From contig JALIHJ010000061.1 in the NCBI GenBank assembly GCA_022984795.1, positions 62,001 to 126,000 on the forward strand: a stretch of 64,000 nucleotides of DNA, written 5' to 3'. Shown in pieces: positions 10,807 through 21,714 of the stretch (the stretch's first letter is position 1; each line of letters begins with the position of its first letter). The translations under genes were made by a program, and so were the position numbers. The notes under the pieces were generated by a model, which saw nothing but the letters and a program-made list of their open reading frames with translations, was not told where the DNA came from and made no database searches. The stretch comes from Fabrea salina (Eukaryota > Ciliophora > Heterotrichea > Heterotrichida > Fabreidae).

Positions 10807-12366
10807 ATGGAAATAAGAAGTGTTACACTACTCTGCTTTTTGAGTGTTTGCAAGGCTACTGAAAGCAGCTTGCCTGAGTCTGGAATGGACAGTCAAACCA
10901 TTAAAGAGGGGGGGTTTGTTTTGTATGTCTTTGGAATTGCTTACATTTTGTTAGGGGTGAGGGAAGTGTGTTCTGAGCACTTTATGCCTGTGATAGACTT
11001 CATCGTTGATAAGTACTCAATAAAACCAGATGTGGCAGGTGCTTCTTTGATGGCTATGGGCGGTTCTGCTCCTGAGCTGTTCATAAGCTTCATAGGAGTG
11101 TTTTTAGCAAGGAGCAACATAGGCTTGGCAACTATACTGGGTTCTGGGGCGTTTAACGCTATGCTTTTAGTAGGGATTTGTGCAATGAGTGCAAAGACCT
11201 CACTGGAACTGCAATGGTGGCAAGTAGGAAGGGACTTCTTTTTTTACGTGGCAATCTTGAGTATGCTTATAGGGTTTACCTACGACTATTCAGTTGCTTG
11301 GTGGGAAGGAATGTTGATGGCATTTGTGTACTTTCTGTACGCCTACTTTATGAAGCACAACGCCCAAATTGAAAAGTTCGTGAAGATGAAGTTGAACTTG
11401 CCCTACGAAGGCGACGAGATTGACTTTTGCCCTTTGCCAACAAAAGAGTTCTTAATCAGGAGGAACTCAGTGGAGGACTTAAAAGAGTACTTTCCTAAAA
11501 CTCTTCACTTCGATAAAGGCGTTTTGGCCAAAATCAAAAGGAACCAAGAAAGAATCGAAAGGTCCAACTCTGAAAAAGCTGTTGAACTTCAAAGAAAGCT
11601 TAAAAACTCCGTTTACACTATTTTAAAGGCACTTGAAGAAAAGAACCGCTGTGAAAAGTCTTTAAAGAAACTCAGAGGAATCACTGTTCCTTATGAACAC
11701 GAAGACTTCTATAGCTCCCAAGAACAAGAGCCTACTACTAAGTTAAAAAGACTCAGGTCTATTGCAAAAAACACACCCCAAGAAACTACTTCAGAAGTAA
11801 CACAGCCTAAGTCTTTGTATTCTAGAGTAAGGCACTGGGTCTTGTTCCCCATTAAGTTTTTGCTTAAAGTTACTATTCCCAACACAGAAACCTACCCTAA
11901 GTACTGGTTGGTTTCTTTTGTGAACTGTTTAGTGTGGATAGGCGTGTTCAGCTTCTTTTTGGTATGGTGGAGCTTAGATGTGGGAAGTGCTTTAGGAATC
12001 GCTGACAGCATCATTGGTATACTGCTGTTGGCTGGAGGGGTTTCAATTCCTGACTTGATCAACACGTTGAGAGTGACTTTGGACGGACACGGAGACATGG
12101 CTTTGAGTGGGTCTTTGGGGTCAAACATACTGAACTTAACAGTAGGACTGGGGCTGCCTTGGTTTTTTAACGGAGTGTTTGTGGGGGACTTTGAGATGAT
12201 TGACAACGGACTGTTCATAGCAGAGATCTTTTTGATATCTCTTGTGGGTGTTTCCTACACCTTTGTTGCTGGGTTCAAGTGGCAGCTCAGTAGGAACTTG
12301 GGAGGAGTGATGTTTTTCTTTTACTTTACTTTCTTGGCTTTGTTTTTTGCCTTTGAGTTAAACTAA
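10807..12366 (+). CDS. K+-dependent Na+/Ca2+ exchanger (NCKX/SLC24-like)
   Basis: This 519-residue member of the calcium/cation antiporter superfamily carries both alpha repeats that form the ion-binding core. These are [17 protein letters not shown] (about residues 78-96) with [11 protein letters not shown], and the inverted partner [15 protein letters not shown] with [19 protein letters not shown] hydrophilic cytosolic loop of about 170 residues lies between the halves. A hydrophobic stretch at residues 5-16 may be a cleaved signal, as in animal NCKX proteins. Such exchangers move Ca2+ across the plasma or vacuolar membrane against Na+, with K+ co-transport. The alpha-repeat Asp in SIPDL favours the K+-dependent branch. 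It begins only 6 nt after the LC8 stop. Confidence 0.9.
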   Translation: MEIRSVTLLCFLSVCKATESSLPESGMDSQTIKEGGFVLYVFGIAYILLGVREVCSEHFMPVIDFIVDKYSIKPDVAGASLMAMGGSAPELFISFIGVFLARSNIGLATILGSGAFNAMLLVGICAMSAKTSLELQWWQVGRDFFFYVAILSMLIGFTYDYSVAWWEGMLMAFVYFLYAYFMKHNAQIEKFVKMKLNLPYEGDEIDFCPLPTKEFLIRRNSVEDLKEYFPKTLHFDKGVLAKIKRNQERIERSNSEKAVELQRKLKNSVYTILKALEEKNRCEKSLKKLRGITVPYEHEDFYSSQEQEPTTKLKRLRSIAKNTPQETTSEVTQPKSLYSRVRHWVLFPIKFLLKVTIPNTETYPKYWLVSFVNCLVWIGVFSFFLVWWSLDVGSALGIADSIIGILLLAGGVSIPDLINTLRVTLDGHGDMALSGSLGSNILNLTVGLGLPWFFNGVFVGDFEMIDNGLFIAEIFLISLVGVSYTFVAGFKWQLSRNLGGVMFFFYFTFLALFFAFELN

Positions 12367-12422
12367 GTAAACTTAACCAGGGGAACTGGAAAACGGCTAA
12401 TAAATTGCACAATAAACAAAAG

Positions 12423-15400
12423 ATGGACGAGTTTGTGACAGGGTCTTACATGGTAAGTTCGGTTCTTTTTATTTTGTCGTTAGGAGGCTTGGCTAATCAA
12501 GAAACGGCTAAGCGAGGCAACTTGTACGGAGTTTTGGCAATGTTACTGGCAATAGTAGCTGCCTTTTTTGAGGATGACTTTAATGACCACTACGAACTGT
12601 TTCTGCCTGCTTTCTTTGTAGGAGGCTTGATAGGGGGTGTTTTGGCTTTGAGAGTCAGCATGATTTCTATGCCTCAGTTAGTGGCTGCTTTACACAGCTT
12701 TGTTGGGCTTGCCGCTACTTTAGTGACCTTTTCGCACTTTATTTTGCACGACAACCAGAGTGCTTTGGAAATCATTGAAACTAACTTAGGAGTGTTTATA
12801 GGGGCTGCTACCTTTACAGGCTCTGTAGTGGCTTATGGAAAGCTGCAAGGAGTTATTAGGTCGAGTCCACTGATCATTCTTGGGTGGTTTAGACACGTTA
12901 TTAACATTTCGTGCATTCTGTCGTGCATTGGTTTGGCTATTGTTTATAGTGCCTACACAGACGTTTTAACTAAGTTCTGGATACTTTTGGGGTCAGCTGG
13001 AATTTCTGGGTTCCTGGGATGGCACTTAGTGATGGGAATTGGCGGAGCAGATATGCCTGTGGTAGTTTCAATGCTGAACTCCTACTCCGGCTGGGCTACA
13101 GTAGCCAGTGGGTTCTTGCTCGAAAACGAACTCCTTATAATCACTGGGGCTTTAGTGGGGTCTTCAGGTGCAATTCTGAGTTACGTGATGTGCAAGTACA
13201 TGAACAGGTCTTTTTTCAACGTGATTGCAGGAGGCTTTGGAGGAGGCACGCCAATGGCTAAGTCAGGGGGTGCGGGAGGAGAAATGAAGGAAGTAGACAC
13301 TGAACAGATGGTTAAGTTACTTAACCAGTCCAAAAGCGTAATTATTGTTCCTGGGTATGGAATGGCTGTTGCTAAGGCACAGCACTACGTAGCTGAAATG
13401 GTTGACTACCTTAAAAAACAAGGCAAAAAGGTCCAGTTCTGCATCCACCCAGTTGCAGGAAGACTTCCTGGGCACATGAACGTGCTGCTTGCAGAGGCAA
13501 ACGTGGACTACAAAATAGTGAAAGAACTTGACGAAATTAACTCCGAGTTCCCCAACACAGACTTAGCTATGGTGATTGGTGCTAACGACATAGTGAACCC
13601 TGACTCTGAAGACCCGGGCTCCCCAATCGCTGGAATGCCTGTGTGTGAAGTGTGGAAAAGCAAAACAACAGTAGTGTTCAAAAGAGGAGCTGGTGCAGGC
13701 TACGCAGGAATCGAAAACCCCCTTTTCACCCGTCCCAACACAAGGATGTTCTATGGAAGTGCAGATGCGTCTGTCAAAAAGATCCTTAACGAACTTACTT
13801 CTAAAGGCGAAGAAGCCAAAAACCTAGAAGAAATTAAGGGCAAAGAACCCGAAGAAGAAGTAACTACTATTGAAGAAGAAATTCCTGAACCTAAGATGTC
13901 CATAGGAATCCCTAAAGAAGTTTACCCACGGGAGAAAAGAGTTGGCATGACTCCTTCTACTGTTAAAAAGTTCAGAAAACTAGGCTTTAAAGTTAACATC
14001 GAACGTGGTGCTGGAGTTGGCGCTGCTTACTCTGATGAAGCTTACGAAAGAGCAGGAGCTGAAATTATGTCAGCTAGAGATGTCTGGAAAAGCAATATAG
14101 TGCTTAAAGTCCGCAAGCCTGACTTGAACTCTGAACTAAACATCCAAGAAGACTCTTTACTAGAGCACACCAAACTTTTAGTGAGCTACATCTACCCAGC
14201 ACAAAACGTGGACTGGCTAAACTCCCTGGCTAAAAGGTACCCTAACCTTACAGTGCTAGCCATGGAATGCGTTCCCAGAATCACTAGAGCACAGAAACTA
14301 GACTCTTTGAGCTCAATGGCAAACATTTCAGGTTACAGAGCTGTTATGGAAGCCTTCCAGTACTTCCAGAGGTGCCCCAAACCAATGATAACTGCTGCTG
14401 GCAAAATGCCTCCAGCCAACGTGCTTGTAATAGGTGCAGGTGTGGCAGGCTTAGCAGCTATTGGATACTGCAAAAACTTAGGCTGTGTAGTGAAAGCTAT
14501 TGACACCAGACCTGCTGCCAGAGAACAAGCTGAAAGCATGGGAGCTGAGTTCCTGACTGTGCCTGTTCAAGAAGAAGGCACTGGAGTAGGCGGATACGCT
14601 AAAGAAATGTCCGACTCCTACAAAAAAGCCCAGTACGAACTTACCAAGAAAACAGCTATGGAAGTCGACATTGTGATTACTACAGCTTTGATACCAGGAA
14701 GACCTGCACCCAAACTACTCGACGACAGCATTATCTCGTCAATGAAGCCAGGAAGCGTGATTGTAGACATGGCTGCTGAAATGGGCGGAAACACCAGCCT
14801 TACCAGACCTGACGAAGTTTACGTAACTGAAAACAGCATAAGTATTGTAGGCTTTTCAGACCTTGCATCGAGAATGGCTCCTCAGAGTTCTGAGCTTTAC
14901 TCCAACAACCTTTGGCACCTTATGGACGAAATGGGAGGTGCTGAGAAATTCCACGTTAACCCTGAAGACGAAATCATTTCAGGCATGCTAGTTGTGAACC
15001 AAGGAGAAATGACCTGGAAACCCCTGGAAGCTAGACAGCCTCCTCAGCAACCTTCCCAACAGCCTCCTCAGCAACCACCTCAGCAACCAGCTCAGCCAGC
15101 TGACCGACCCTCTGTTAGAGAGAAGAAAGAAAACTCTTCATGGCTGGCCAAAATGGACTGGTTGTTTTTGTCTATTCTGCTCACAGGACTCTTTGTGGGG
15201 CTTTCCTATGCAACTTACTCTTCGTTCATGACTTTATTTATGACTTTTGTTTTGGCAGTGTTCATAGGGTACATGGTGATTTGGAACGTGAACCCAGCAC
15301 TGCATACTCCTTTAATGAGCGTAACAAATGCTATTTGTGGAGTTATTGTAATAGGAGCTATGCTGCTTCTAGACTCCGAAGACAACTGGATTGACGAAGG

Positions 15401-15503
15401 AAGTGGAATTGCATGGGCAGCGGTGTTTTTGGCAAGCATTAACATTTGGGGAGGCTTCATAGTGACTCAGAGAATGCTGAACATGTTCAGAACTAAAGAA
15501 TAA
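12423..15503 (+). CDS. NNT: Proton-translocating NAD(P)+ transhydrogenase, beta-alpha fusion
   Basis: This is a 1,026-residue single-chain transhydrogenase coupling hydride transfer from NADH to NADP+ with proton flow. The order is inverted relative to the animal enzyme. The beta part comes first: membrane helices from residue 1, then the NADP-binding domain III with [16 protein letters not shown] and [11 protein letters not shown]. The alpha domain I starts near residue 491 with [17 protein letters not shown] and has [16 protein letters not shown] Pro/Gln-rich linker (about 872-895) leads to the last membrane helices. This beta-alpha arrangement is known from apicomplexans and Entamoeba. I start at ATG 12423, just before the first membrane helix; the frame is open a few codons upstream without an ATG. 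No mitochondrial presequence is obvious. Confidence 0.94.
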   Translation: MDEFVTGSYMVSSVLFILSLGGLANQETAKRGNLYGVLAMLLAIVAAFFEDDFNDHYELFLPAFFVGGLIGGVLALRVSMISMPQLVAALHSFVGLAATLVTFSHFILHDNQSALEIIETNLGVFIGAATFTGSVVAYGKLQGVIRSSPLIILGWFRHVINISCILSCIGLAIVYSAYTDVLTKFWILLGSAGISGFLGWHLVMGIGGADMPVVVSMLNSYSGWATVASGFLLENELLIITGALVGSSGAILSYVMCKYMNRSFFNVIAGGFGGGTPMAKSGGAGGEMKEVDTEQMVKLLNQSKSVIIVPGYGMAVAKAQHYVAEMVDYLKKQGKKVQFCIHPVAGRLPGHMNVLLAEANVDYKIVKELDEINSEFPNTDLAMVIGANDIVNPDSEDPGSPIAGMPVCEVWKSKTTVVFKRGAGAGYAGIENPLFTRPNTRMFYGSADASVKKILNELTSKGEEAKNLEEIKGKEPEEEVTTIEEEIPEPKMSIGIPKEVYPREKRVGMTPSTVKKFRKLGFKVNIERGAGVGAAYSDEAYERAGAEIMSARDVWKSNIVLKVRKPDLNSELNIQEDSLLEHTKLLVSYIYPAQNVDWLNSLAKRYPNLTVLAMECVPRITRAQKLDSLSSMANISGYRAVMEAFQYFQRCPKPMITAAGKMPPANVLVIGAGVAGLAAIGYCKNLGCVVKAIDTRPAAREQAESMGAEFLTVPVQEEGTGVGGYAKEMSDSYKKAQYELTKKTAMEVDIVITTALIPGRPAPKLLDDSIISSMKPGSVIVDMAAEMGGNTSLTRPDEVYVTENSISIVGFSDLASRMAPQSSELYSNNLWHLMDEMGGAEKFHVNPEDEIISGMLVVNQGEMTWKPLEARQPPQQPSQQPPQQPPQQPAQPADRPSVREKKENSSWLAKMDWLFLSILLTGLFVGLSYATYSSFMTLFMTFVLAVFIGYMVIWNVNPALHTPLMSVTNAICGVIVIGAMLLLDSEDNWIDEGSGIAWAAVFLASINIWGGFIVTQRMLNMFRTKE

Positions 15504-15515
15504 TTAACTAATAAT

Positions 15516-15947
15516 CTAGTTGTTTTCAGTGACTTGGCGGAGTCTATTTCTTTTTTCTTGAATTAACTTTTTAACCAAAGGATCGTCAATTACAGAAACT
15601 CCGTTAATCATTTGGAGTTCTTCTTTGACTCGGGGAGTCTCAGCTGCAGATTTAACCTGGGTTGTATACTTAGAACTGGTTTTATATTGCTTTTTAAAGG
15701 AGCTTTGTACACTGCTTCTGGAGGATTTAATGTTTTTTACATCTTCAAGCATGGTCTCTAGTTTAAGTAGCCTTTGACTTAGTTGGGACTTTACTTCTTC
15801 TATTTCACAGTGGTCTTTCGTGGTTGTACTCGAAACTAGCTTTTCAAGTTCGTCTTTTCTTTGAGTGAGTTTAGTAATCAAAGACTCTAGTTTGAGAATC
15901 TTGTTGTCCCACTCTTTGAACTTGTCTTTCGATTTAGTGCAGCCCAT
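15516..15947 (-). CDS. Small N-myristoylated coiled-coil protein, unknown
   Basis: This is a 143-residue hydrophilic protein. The N-terminus MGCTKSKDK is a good dual-acylation signal (myristate on Gly2, palmitate on Cys3). It is followed by heptad-like coiled coil from about 15 to 80 (WDNKILKLESLITKLTQRKD), a Ser/Lys-rich linker, and a short conserved-looking tail (NGVSVIDDPLVKKLIQEKR). I do not recognise the family. A peripheral membrane scaffold is the simplest reading. It is tail-to-tail with the transhydrogenase (12 bp) and diverges from the next gene across 41 bp. Confidence 0.7.
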   Translation of the reverse strand: MGCTKSKDKFKEWDNKILKLESLITKLTQRKDELEKLVSSTTTKDHCEIEEVKSQLSQRLLKLETMLEDVKNIKSSRSSVQSSFKKQYKTSSKYTTQVKSAAETPRVKEELQMINGVSVIDDPLVKKLIQEKRNRLRQVTENN

Positions 15948-15988
15948 ACTTAATTATACTTAACGAATGTCGAATTCTTTGTTCATAA

Positions 15989-18346
15989 ATGGAAACTGAG
16001 ACTTACTCAGAATCTTCAGACTATGCAAGTTACTCAGATGACTTTGAAAGTGATCCCGAGTCCACTGAAAGAACCCAAAGTTTATTTGAAGTTTTAGCAG
16101 AGTCTTTGGAAAACAGCTACCAACTTAACACCCAGACACACCCGGTTACTGGACAATTCAAAGAAAAGTTACTCTTGGCTAAGCTAAAGAACTCTAAACA
16201 CCACTTGCACCAGAACTTGTCTGAAACTTACTTAGAGCACAGACAAGTCTACTCAGAACCCTTTAAGTTTGAAGTGCAATCAGACAAACTAAAACTCGAC
16301 TTTTCCCAGTTTTTGAATTCACTACACAAAAAAGCAAAAATAGAAAGCAACTACATTGAAAGGTGCCAGAAACTCAAAACCCAAAAAGTGATTTCGAAAG
16401 TCAGAAACTGGGTGCTCAGAACCATTGCTCTTTTGCTCAAAGAAAGAAAACACGCTGAAATCATGCTTCAAAACATCCAAGAAATGAACAATACCAAGTC
16501 CAAGGAACTGCTAGACGAACTCTACTGGGAAAAATTCATATCTATAATCAAAGCAATCTCCAAACGAAAAGCAGTCACTTCATTTCCTAACGCTGAACTT
16601 AAGCAAGACATCAAAACTCTGTTAGAAAAAACTCTTTCTTGCAATGTGTTCGTTAAAAACGCAGTAGCTGTAGAAGACTTTGACTTTAAAAGTGCACTTG
16701 GGAACAGAAGGGGCTTCGTTAACTTTTCAGACAGAAAAGTAGAGCTTTCCAAAGAAGTTTCTCAGGACTCCCAAAAAGCCCAAGTTTTGGAGTCTTTTCT
16801 CAAACTGAGCAACAGAAGCACCCAGAGTTCACCTAATACTTCACTCAGATCAAGCATCAAGGAAGAAGAGTACTTATCTAGAATTTGTAAGTTTTACTTA
16901 GTCATTGAAACCACCAGAGTCTGTGAGTACCAGCCCGTCTCTAACTTTGTTTATTTAAGCTTAGAAAAACGGCCTCTTTTAGAACCTGAAATAGACACCC
17001 TGTCTGAAGAGGCCCAAATCGACCCACAACTTGTACCTACACAAGTGCTTTCTTTTAAGATTAGAGGCATCAAACTCAAGGTCACCGTTAAAAATCAAAA
17101 GTTTAAACTCAGGGCAGCCAAAGTCAAGCACTTGTTGCAGACTCCCGAGGCTTCAAACCAACTTTTGAGTTCTGCAATCAAGCACCTTTACTTGCTTGAC
17201 ACAACCACTTTTTACACCTCGAAGTCGCCTAAATACATTTTGAGGTCACTCAACAGTAATGATAATTTAGAAGTTGAAAAACTAGAACTTATAAAAGCCT
17301 ACACTCTGCAGAATCCTACTTTGCAAGTACTGCCAAGTTGCTTTCCAGACACGCTTTCTCCACAGATGAAGTACTTGTACTTGGTTCTCAAAGACCAAGT
17401 TTACCTTTCTTCAGCCACCTTCACCAAAAACTACTTTGTTCAGTTCAGACCTCCAAGCACTAAGTTAGCTTCTAAGCCTTTGAACATCTGCAAAGTAGAG
17501 TACTGCTTTGCACCTGTAGTAACTGAACCTGCTCTCTTACTTCCTCGCAAAACCAAAAAACTCAACCCTGTTACTCGGCGCAGAAGCCCGATTGAAAGAA
17601 CTGAGAGTTTGTGTATGACTCACAAGTTAATGAAAGTCAAGTCCAAAACAAACCTAGGTGAGTTCTGGAAAGCCTGCCAAGCAGGGATGAACTGGCAGTC
17701 AGAAATCAACGAAGCAAGCAGGTTTGGAATGCTTTTAAGCGGAACAGCCAAACTGCTTCTGAAAGACTTTTTCAGCAAAGTCATAGAAAGCCCACTTAAA
17801 CTCCCAGAAACCTCTGAAAACCCAGAATACTTCAAACTCCACAGACTAAGTCTTCTTCAAAAAGAAGAGGAACTAAAAGTAACTTATAAACAGAAACTCA
17901 AACTAGTTGAAGAAGCCTGCACCAACGAAATCAGAAGGATAGCCTTCGTAGGGATTCCTCAAGGCTTCTACAAGTCAGTTTCTGCTTCCATCAAACAAGC
18001 CTACCAACTAGACCCTGAAAACAAGTTTTACAAGCTCAAAAGCATCCGTGAGAAGTTAGAAGCTAGTTTTTCCTTCAGAACTAACTACACCCAAGACCAA
18101 ACTACCCTTCCTTGTTCCCAGGTGTCTTCACGGCCTTCGTCCGTTCCTAAGTTCGCTTACGATAAACTCAAACTTTCAGAAGCCAACAGGAGAAGGAACC
18201 CAGACGTTTTGCACAAAAAACTGTACTCTTCGCCTTACAACGACCTGCCTCCTAAAAGACCTCTTAAAAAGAAAGTCAACAGAACAACTAAGCAGTTTGC
18301 AGAAAACTTTTCAGAAGCCAACAACTCCGTGAGGTTCTTTTTATAA
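15989..18346 (+). CDS. Large hydrophilic protein, unknown
   Basis: This is a 785-residue protein with no membrane segment, signal peptide or domain I recognise. It begins with an acidic Ser-rich segment (SESSDYASYSDDFESD, residues 6-21). Lys/Glu/Leu-rich helical stretches follow (about 55-190, and 610-690 with LHRLSLLQKEEELKVTYKQK), and the C-terminal 90 residues are basic with many Ser, Arg and Pro. The SDYASYSDDFE opening resembles those of several ciliary and centrosomal proteins in protists, which is only suggestive. Codon usage matches the neighbours and the reading frame is unbroken over 2.3 kb, so the gene itself is secure. Confidence 0.75.
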   Translation: METETYSESSDYASYSDDFESDPESTERTQSLFEVLAESLENSYQLNTQTHPVTGQFKEKLLLAKLKNSKHHLHQNLSETYLEHRQVYSEPFKFEVQSDKLKLDFSQFLNSLHKKAKIESNYIERCQKLKTQKVISKVRNWVLRTIALLLKERKHAEIMLQNIQEMNNTKSKELLDELYWEKFISIIKAISKRKAVTSFPNAELKQDIKTLLEKTLSCNVFVKNAVAVEDFDFKSALGNRRGFVNFSDRKVELSKEVSQDSQKAQVLESFLKLSNRSTQSSPNTSLRSSIKEEEYLSRICKFYLVIETTRVCEYQPVSNFVYLSLEKRPLLEPEIDTLSEEAQIDPQLVPTQVLSFKIRGIKLKVTVKNQKFKLRAAKVKHLLQTPEASNQLLSSAIKHLYLLDTTTFYTSKSPKYILRSLNSNDNLEVEKLELIKAYTLQNPTLQVLPSCFPDTLSPQMKYLYLVLKDQVYLSSATFTKNYFVQFRPPSTKLASKPLNICKVEYCFAPVVTEPALLLPRKTKKLNPVTRRRSPIERTESLCMTHKLMKVKSKTNLGEFWKACQAGMNWQSEINEASRFGMLLSGTAKLLLKDFFSKVIESPLKLPETSENPEYFKLHRLSLLQKEEELKVTYKQKLKLVEEACTNEIRRIAFVGIPQGFYKSVSASIKQAYQLDPENKFYKLKSIREKLEASFSFRTNYTQDQTTLPCSQVSSRPSSVPKFAYDKLKLSEANRRRNPDVLHKKLYSSPYNDLPPKRPLKKKVNRTTKQFAENFSEANNSVRFFL

Positions 18347-18359
18347 GTGTTTAATTATA

Positions 18360-19118
18360 TTACTCGTAACCTAGTTCAGATAGCTTCACGTGGGCTTTAG
18401 AGTACTCCTCTAAGAAAAGTTCATTACTCTTAGCGAACTTTTCAACCCACTCAGCAAAACTAGGTTCAGTGAGTAAGGCTTCGTCAGTAGGCAGCCTCAA
18501 AAGGTGCTTTTTGGGTTCTTTAGTCATGAGTTCAACGAAGTAAGAGTTGTCAAAAGTAAGGTGGTTGTCAGTCCACTTGCCTTCGAAGCCACTTCTTTCC
18601 TTCATAGCTTTTCCTAGAGTGTGGCCTCCACTCAAAGCTACGATTTCTTTGTCGTCGAAACCCATTCTGTAAAAGATGTCGCGTAAGTGCTGCACTCCCT
18701 GAGTTGCGTCAGGAAGTCTTCCTTCTTCAGGAATGTGGCTTTCGTCCACATCTACGCGGCCGAACCTGAACTTCATTTTAGGTCCATTGCAGAACTCCAC
18801 TCCAGCGTAGCCTGCTGCCTGGATTAAGTCAGCCAGACTGACTTCTTTGAACTCTTTTTTGATTTTGAGTACTTGTTCTTGGGCTTTCTGGAGCCCAGCA
18901 TTGGCTCCGTGCATAAGTTCTCTTTGGTAAACCAAAGAAGCATTGGGTCCCCCTGTTCCAGTGTTTTTGTCGTAAGTGCCTGCGTCGTGCCAAGCGTACC
19001 TTAGCATAAGTGGCATCATGGGGATTTCTTTGTAGAGTTTGAAGTACCTGTTCAGAACGCTTGAGTACAGTTCTTCGTTGGGAAGTAGTTTTATTCCTTT
19101 GAGTCCTCTGCTTACCAT
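18360..19118 (-). CDS. Ascorbate peroxidase (class I haem peroxidase)
   Basis: This is a 252-residue cytosolic-type ascorbate peroxidase. The distal site LRYAWHDAGTYD supplies the catalytic His and nearby Trp, and ELMHGANAGL and GRVDVDE follow. The proximal haem-ligand motif is ALSGGHTLG, and KERSGFEGKWTDN includes the Arg used for ascorbate binding and the Trp next to the haem. The C-terminus KLSELGY also matches plant APX. It should reduce H2O2 using ascorbate. There is no targeting peptide. Length equals that of plant cytosolic APX (about 250). Two further minus-strand genes lie directly upstream. Confidence 0.93.
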   Translation of the reverse strand: MVSRGLKGIKLLPNEELYSSVLNRYFKLYKEIPMMPLMLRYAWHDAGTYDKNTGTGGPNASLVYQRELMHGANAGLQKAQEQVLKIKKEFKEVSLADLIQAAGYAGVEFCNGPKMKFRFGRVDVDESHIPEEGRLPDATQGVQHLRDIFYRMGFDDKEIVALSGGHTLGKAMKERSGFEGKWTDNHLTFDNSYFVELMTKEPKKHLLRLPTDEALLTEPSFAEWVEKFAKSNELFLEEYSKAHVKLSELGYE

Positions 19119-19153
19119 TTTTATCCACTCGTTTAGTTTTTGAAAGCTTTTAG

Positions 19154-19558
19154 TTAAAACTCAGAAGGTTTAGCTAAGTTGTACCCAAGTGGGTCGGACC
19201 TCATTTTCTTGTACCTGCTTTCCCAATAGACTCCAATAATAAATTCAAGTGGCAAGAAAATGAAAAAAGCTATCTGAAGCATCCCCATACCCATGTCCAG
19301 CAGTTGTCCTTTATAAGTAGGTTCCCAAACTTGTTCCCGTCTTTCTTGGTGCTTTTTAAAGGGGTCGTATACTTTTTTATAGCCTGGTTTTTGCCCGTGG
19401 ATCATAGACATATAGAAGGGGTTCTTTTCGTAGTCCTTTACTACGTAGAAGTCAGTAGGGGGGTCTACTATTTCTTCTGAGGGCGCAGGACGCCTTCTAG
19501 TTCCTAGGGCGGTTGGAAGTGAACTTCGGCGCAGGGACTTAGCAAGTCGTAAAGCCAT
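19154..19558 (-). CDS. Probable mitochondrial single-pass membrane protein
   Basis: This is a 134-residue protein. Residues 1-23 (MALRLAKSLRRSSLPTALG and following) are basic and amphipathic with no acidic residues, as in a mitochondrial presequence. A soluble Tyr/Pro-rich section with DPFKKHQERREQVWEP follows. One hydrophobic helix at about residues 92-110 (MLQIAFFIFLPLEFIIGVYW) precedes a short basic tail. It could be an accessory subunit of a ciliate respiratory complex, but I cannot name it. Its ATG is 1 nt after the stop of the preceding same-strand gene. Confidence 0.7.
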   Translation of the reverse strand: MALRLAKSLRRSSLPTALGTRRRPAPSEEIVDPPTDFYVVKDYEKNPFYMSMIHGQKPGYKKVYDPFKKHQERREQVWEPTYKGQLLDMGMGMLQIAFFIFLPLEFIIGVYWESRYKKMRSDPLGYNLAKPSEF

Positions 19559-19559
19559 T

Positions 19560-21705
19560 TTACTTTTTATCTAGTTTGTAGCCGCCTCCTACTTTGAGTT
19601 CGAGTCTTCTTTTGCGTTCTTCTTCTCTAAGTGCTTTTTGGGCCTTTTGCTTTTCTCTGAAGCCTTTGAGGGCTTCTTGGGCGCGTTGTTGGGTTTCTTG
19701 TTTCTTTTTTTGGGACTCTTCTTGTTGGAGTTGCCTGGCCTTTTGGAGCTCGAGTTCTTTGGCTCTTTTTAGTTCTTGTTTGCGGCGCTGGGCTTCTTGG
19801 AGTCTTTGGGTTTTAGCTAGTTTTTCTTTTTCGGAGGCTTCTTGTTCTTCAGTTGGGGATATTTTAACTACTACTGGAGAAGTCCCTATTTCAGAGTTGT
19901 CCACAAAAATGTGCACAAAGTACTCTCCGTGGGAATAAGGAGTAACTTCTAAACAGGTGTTTGAGTCGTTCTCAATATGCTGCATTGAAAACTCAAGACT
20001 GGAGTTCTGCGTTGGAGTTGCTGGCGAGTTTTCTTTTTTAAAGACTAGTGAAATGTTTGGTTCTAGTGGACAGCACTCTCCAAACTGGTCGTAAAGTTGC
20101 AGTTCTAAGTTAAGTGGTGAATTGCACACAGCTTCTTGAGAGAAGTTAACTATTTGGGTTTTTTCAGGAATAATTATTCCTTTTAAGTAGTACTGAGTCG
20201 TGCTAAGTGCCCCAAGTCTTCTAGCCCCACTCAAGTTAGTGTAGACTTTGTGCATCTTTCTCAGGCGTCTTGAGAACTCCCATTCCCAGATGTAGAATCT
20301 ATTCAGTCTGTCTATAGCTATCAGTTCGTGTTTTCCTAAGCCAATACTTTCAATCTCAATGTCTTCAAAACACTCCAGCACTGCTGGCTGCCACTCAATA
20401 GCTAACTAGAACTTACGGGTTTGGGCCTCTAACTGTTTGGGGTTCACAAGTCCCCAAACGTAAACACTGCTGTGAGACAGAGCTACACTAAACTCATTTG
20501 AAGCAAGCACCTTCCTAGCTACTCCTGGAAAAGCTACTTCTGTCAGTGAGGAGACATTTAACATAGAAGAACCCAAACCTAGTTGGCCCACTTCTCCAGT
20601 TCCTACACTAAACACCTGGCCTTCTTCACTCATAACTACTGCGTGGGAGTCACCGCAGTCTAGCTCTTTAACTTTGACTGAGCCTATGCTTCTTAAGTCC
20701 ATAACTTCATCTACCATCATGCACTCTTCTTCCAAGCCAAAGACAGCAAAGTTCCAGCCAACCCCTACACTAGTTGCTGAAATCTTGAAGCAAGCCTGAG
20801 AAGACCCATTCGGGAGTTCTCCCCAAAGCCAGGCCTCTCCACTTTGTGTAACAGCACCTGACATCTTTCTGCCTGCACTTATGTCTGTTACTTTCTTGTT
20901 AACTAAAAACTCCACTCCAGTGGGTCGTTCAATATAATCCTAAATCAAATCTTGCCTTTGGGTGGTTGGATACCTGAGAAAACATGTTGTCCCCCCAAGC
21001 TAGTACGTCGCATCCGCCGTTGCAAGACATCAACGAGCACTGCTCAGAAAAGTGGGTGCAGGAAGAAACAAGCAGCAAAGCATGAGTGCCTGAAGTTGAG
21101 AGCTTCAAAGGAATTCTTCCCTTAGTTTCTATCAAAGGACCTGACTTCTGGTTAGTAGCTGAAAAAAACAAGTGTGGAAGTTGAGTTCTATTTAGTTGCT
21201 GGGCTACGTGGACATAGAGTTCCTCTGAGTCGGGGGAAGTCTCCACTGGTCCAGCACGCAAGTGCTCAATCATGCACAGCTCAGGACGGTTTTGTTTAAG
21301 GTAAAGTCTGGCCAAAAGCATGCGGTTAGAAGGAAGGGGTTCTAAACCCAAAAGGAGTTGTATGTCTTTTTCGGCTTCTTTTAAATGGTTGTTCTCAAGC
21401 AGTAACCCAATCCTTTGCTTGATGTACTCAGGTTGTTCAGACTCAGGAACTTTCCTTATAAGAGTAGCTAAAATGCTTATTTGGGTAGTTGAATCAGCTT
21501 TTTGCAATTCTTGTTTGAGTTCTTCTGCAGAAGCTAAGTTCTGGCCAGGGATTAGTTTAGGAATGGTTTTTTCAGGTTTTGTTTCTATTTGCTTTTTGGC
21601 TTGTTTTCTGAAGTTATCTAAGTCTTGCACTTCAAAGCTTTCTTCAAGCAAGCTGTCTATAGTTTCAATGTTAACGTTGTACTTAGAAGCTCCTTTCCTT
21701 TCCAT
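19560..21705 (-). CDS. RCC1-repeat protein with Ig-like and coiled-coil C-terminus; intron plus unexplained frame change
   Basis: I read one gene of about 709 residues. Residues 1-185 are helical and TPR-like (LLENNHLKEAEKDIQLLLGL). RCC1-type repeats follow (VLAWGDNMFSQ, KKVTDISAGRKMSGAVTQ, GQVFSVGTGEVGQLGLGS, VYVWG), then a filamin/Ig-like beta domain, and a Gln/Lys/Arg/Glu coiled coil near the C-terminus. Two breaks separate the coding blocks. At 20402-20416 a clear 15-nt intron joins ...EAQT to PIEWQPAV in frame. At about 20931 the frame changes by +1 with no 15- or 16-nt intron available; see findings. RCC1 propellers often scaffold or regulate small GTPases, and several are axonemal, but this protein's role is not clear. 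Confidence 0.75.
20402..20416 (-). other. 15-nt intron in RCC1-repeat gene
   Basis: On the minus strand the sequence is GTAAGTTCTAGTTAG: canonical GT and AG ends, A at position 10, and an in-frame stop if retained. Removing it joins ACC-C to CT-ATT and continues the protein as QTPIEWQPAVLECF. Without removal both flanking frames are truncated. Confidence 0.93.
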
Positions 21706-21714
21706 CTTAATTAG

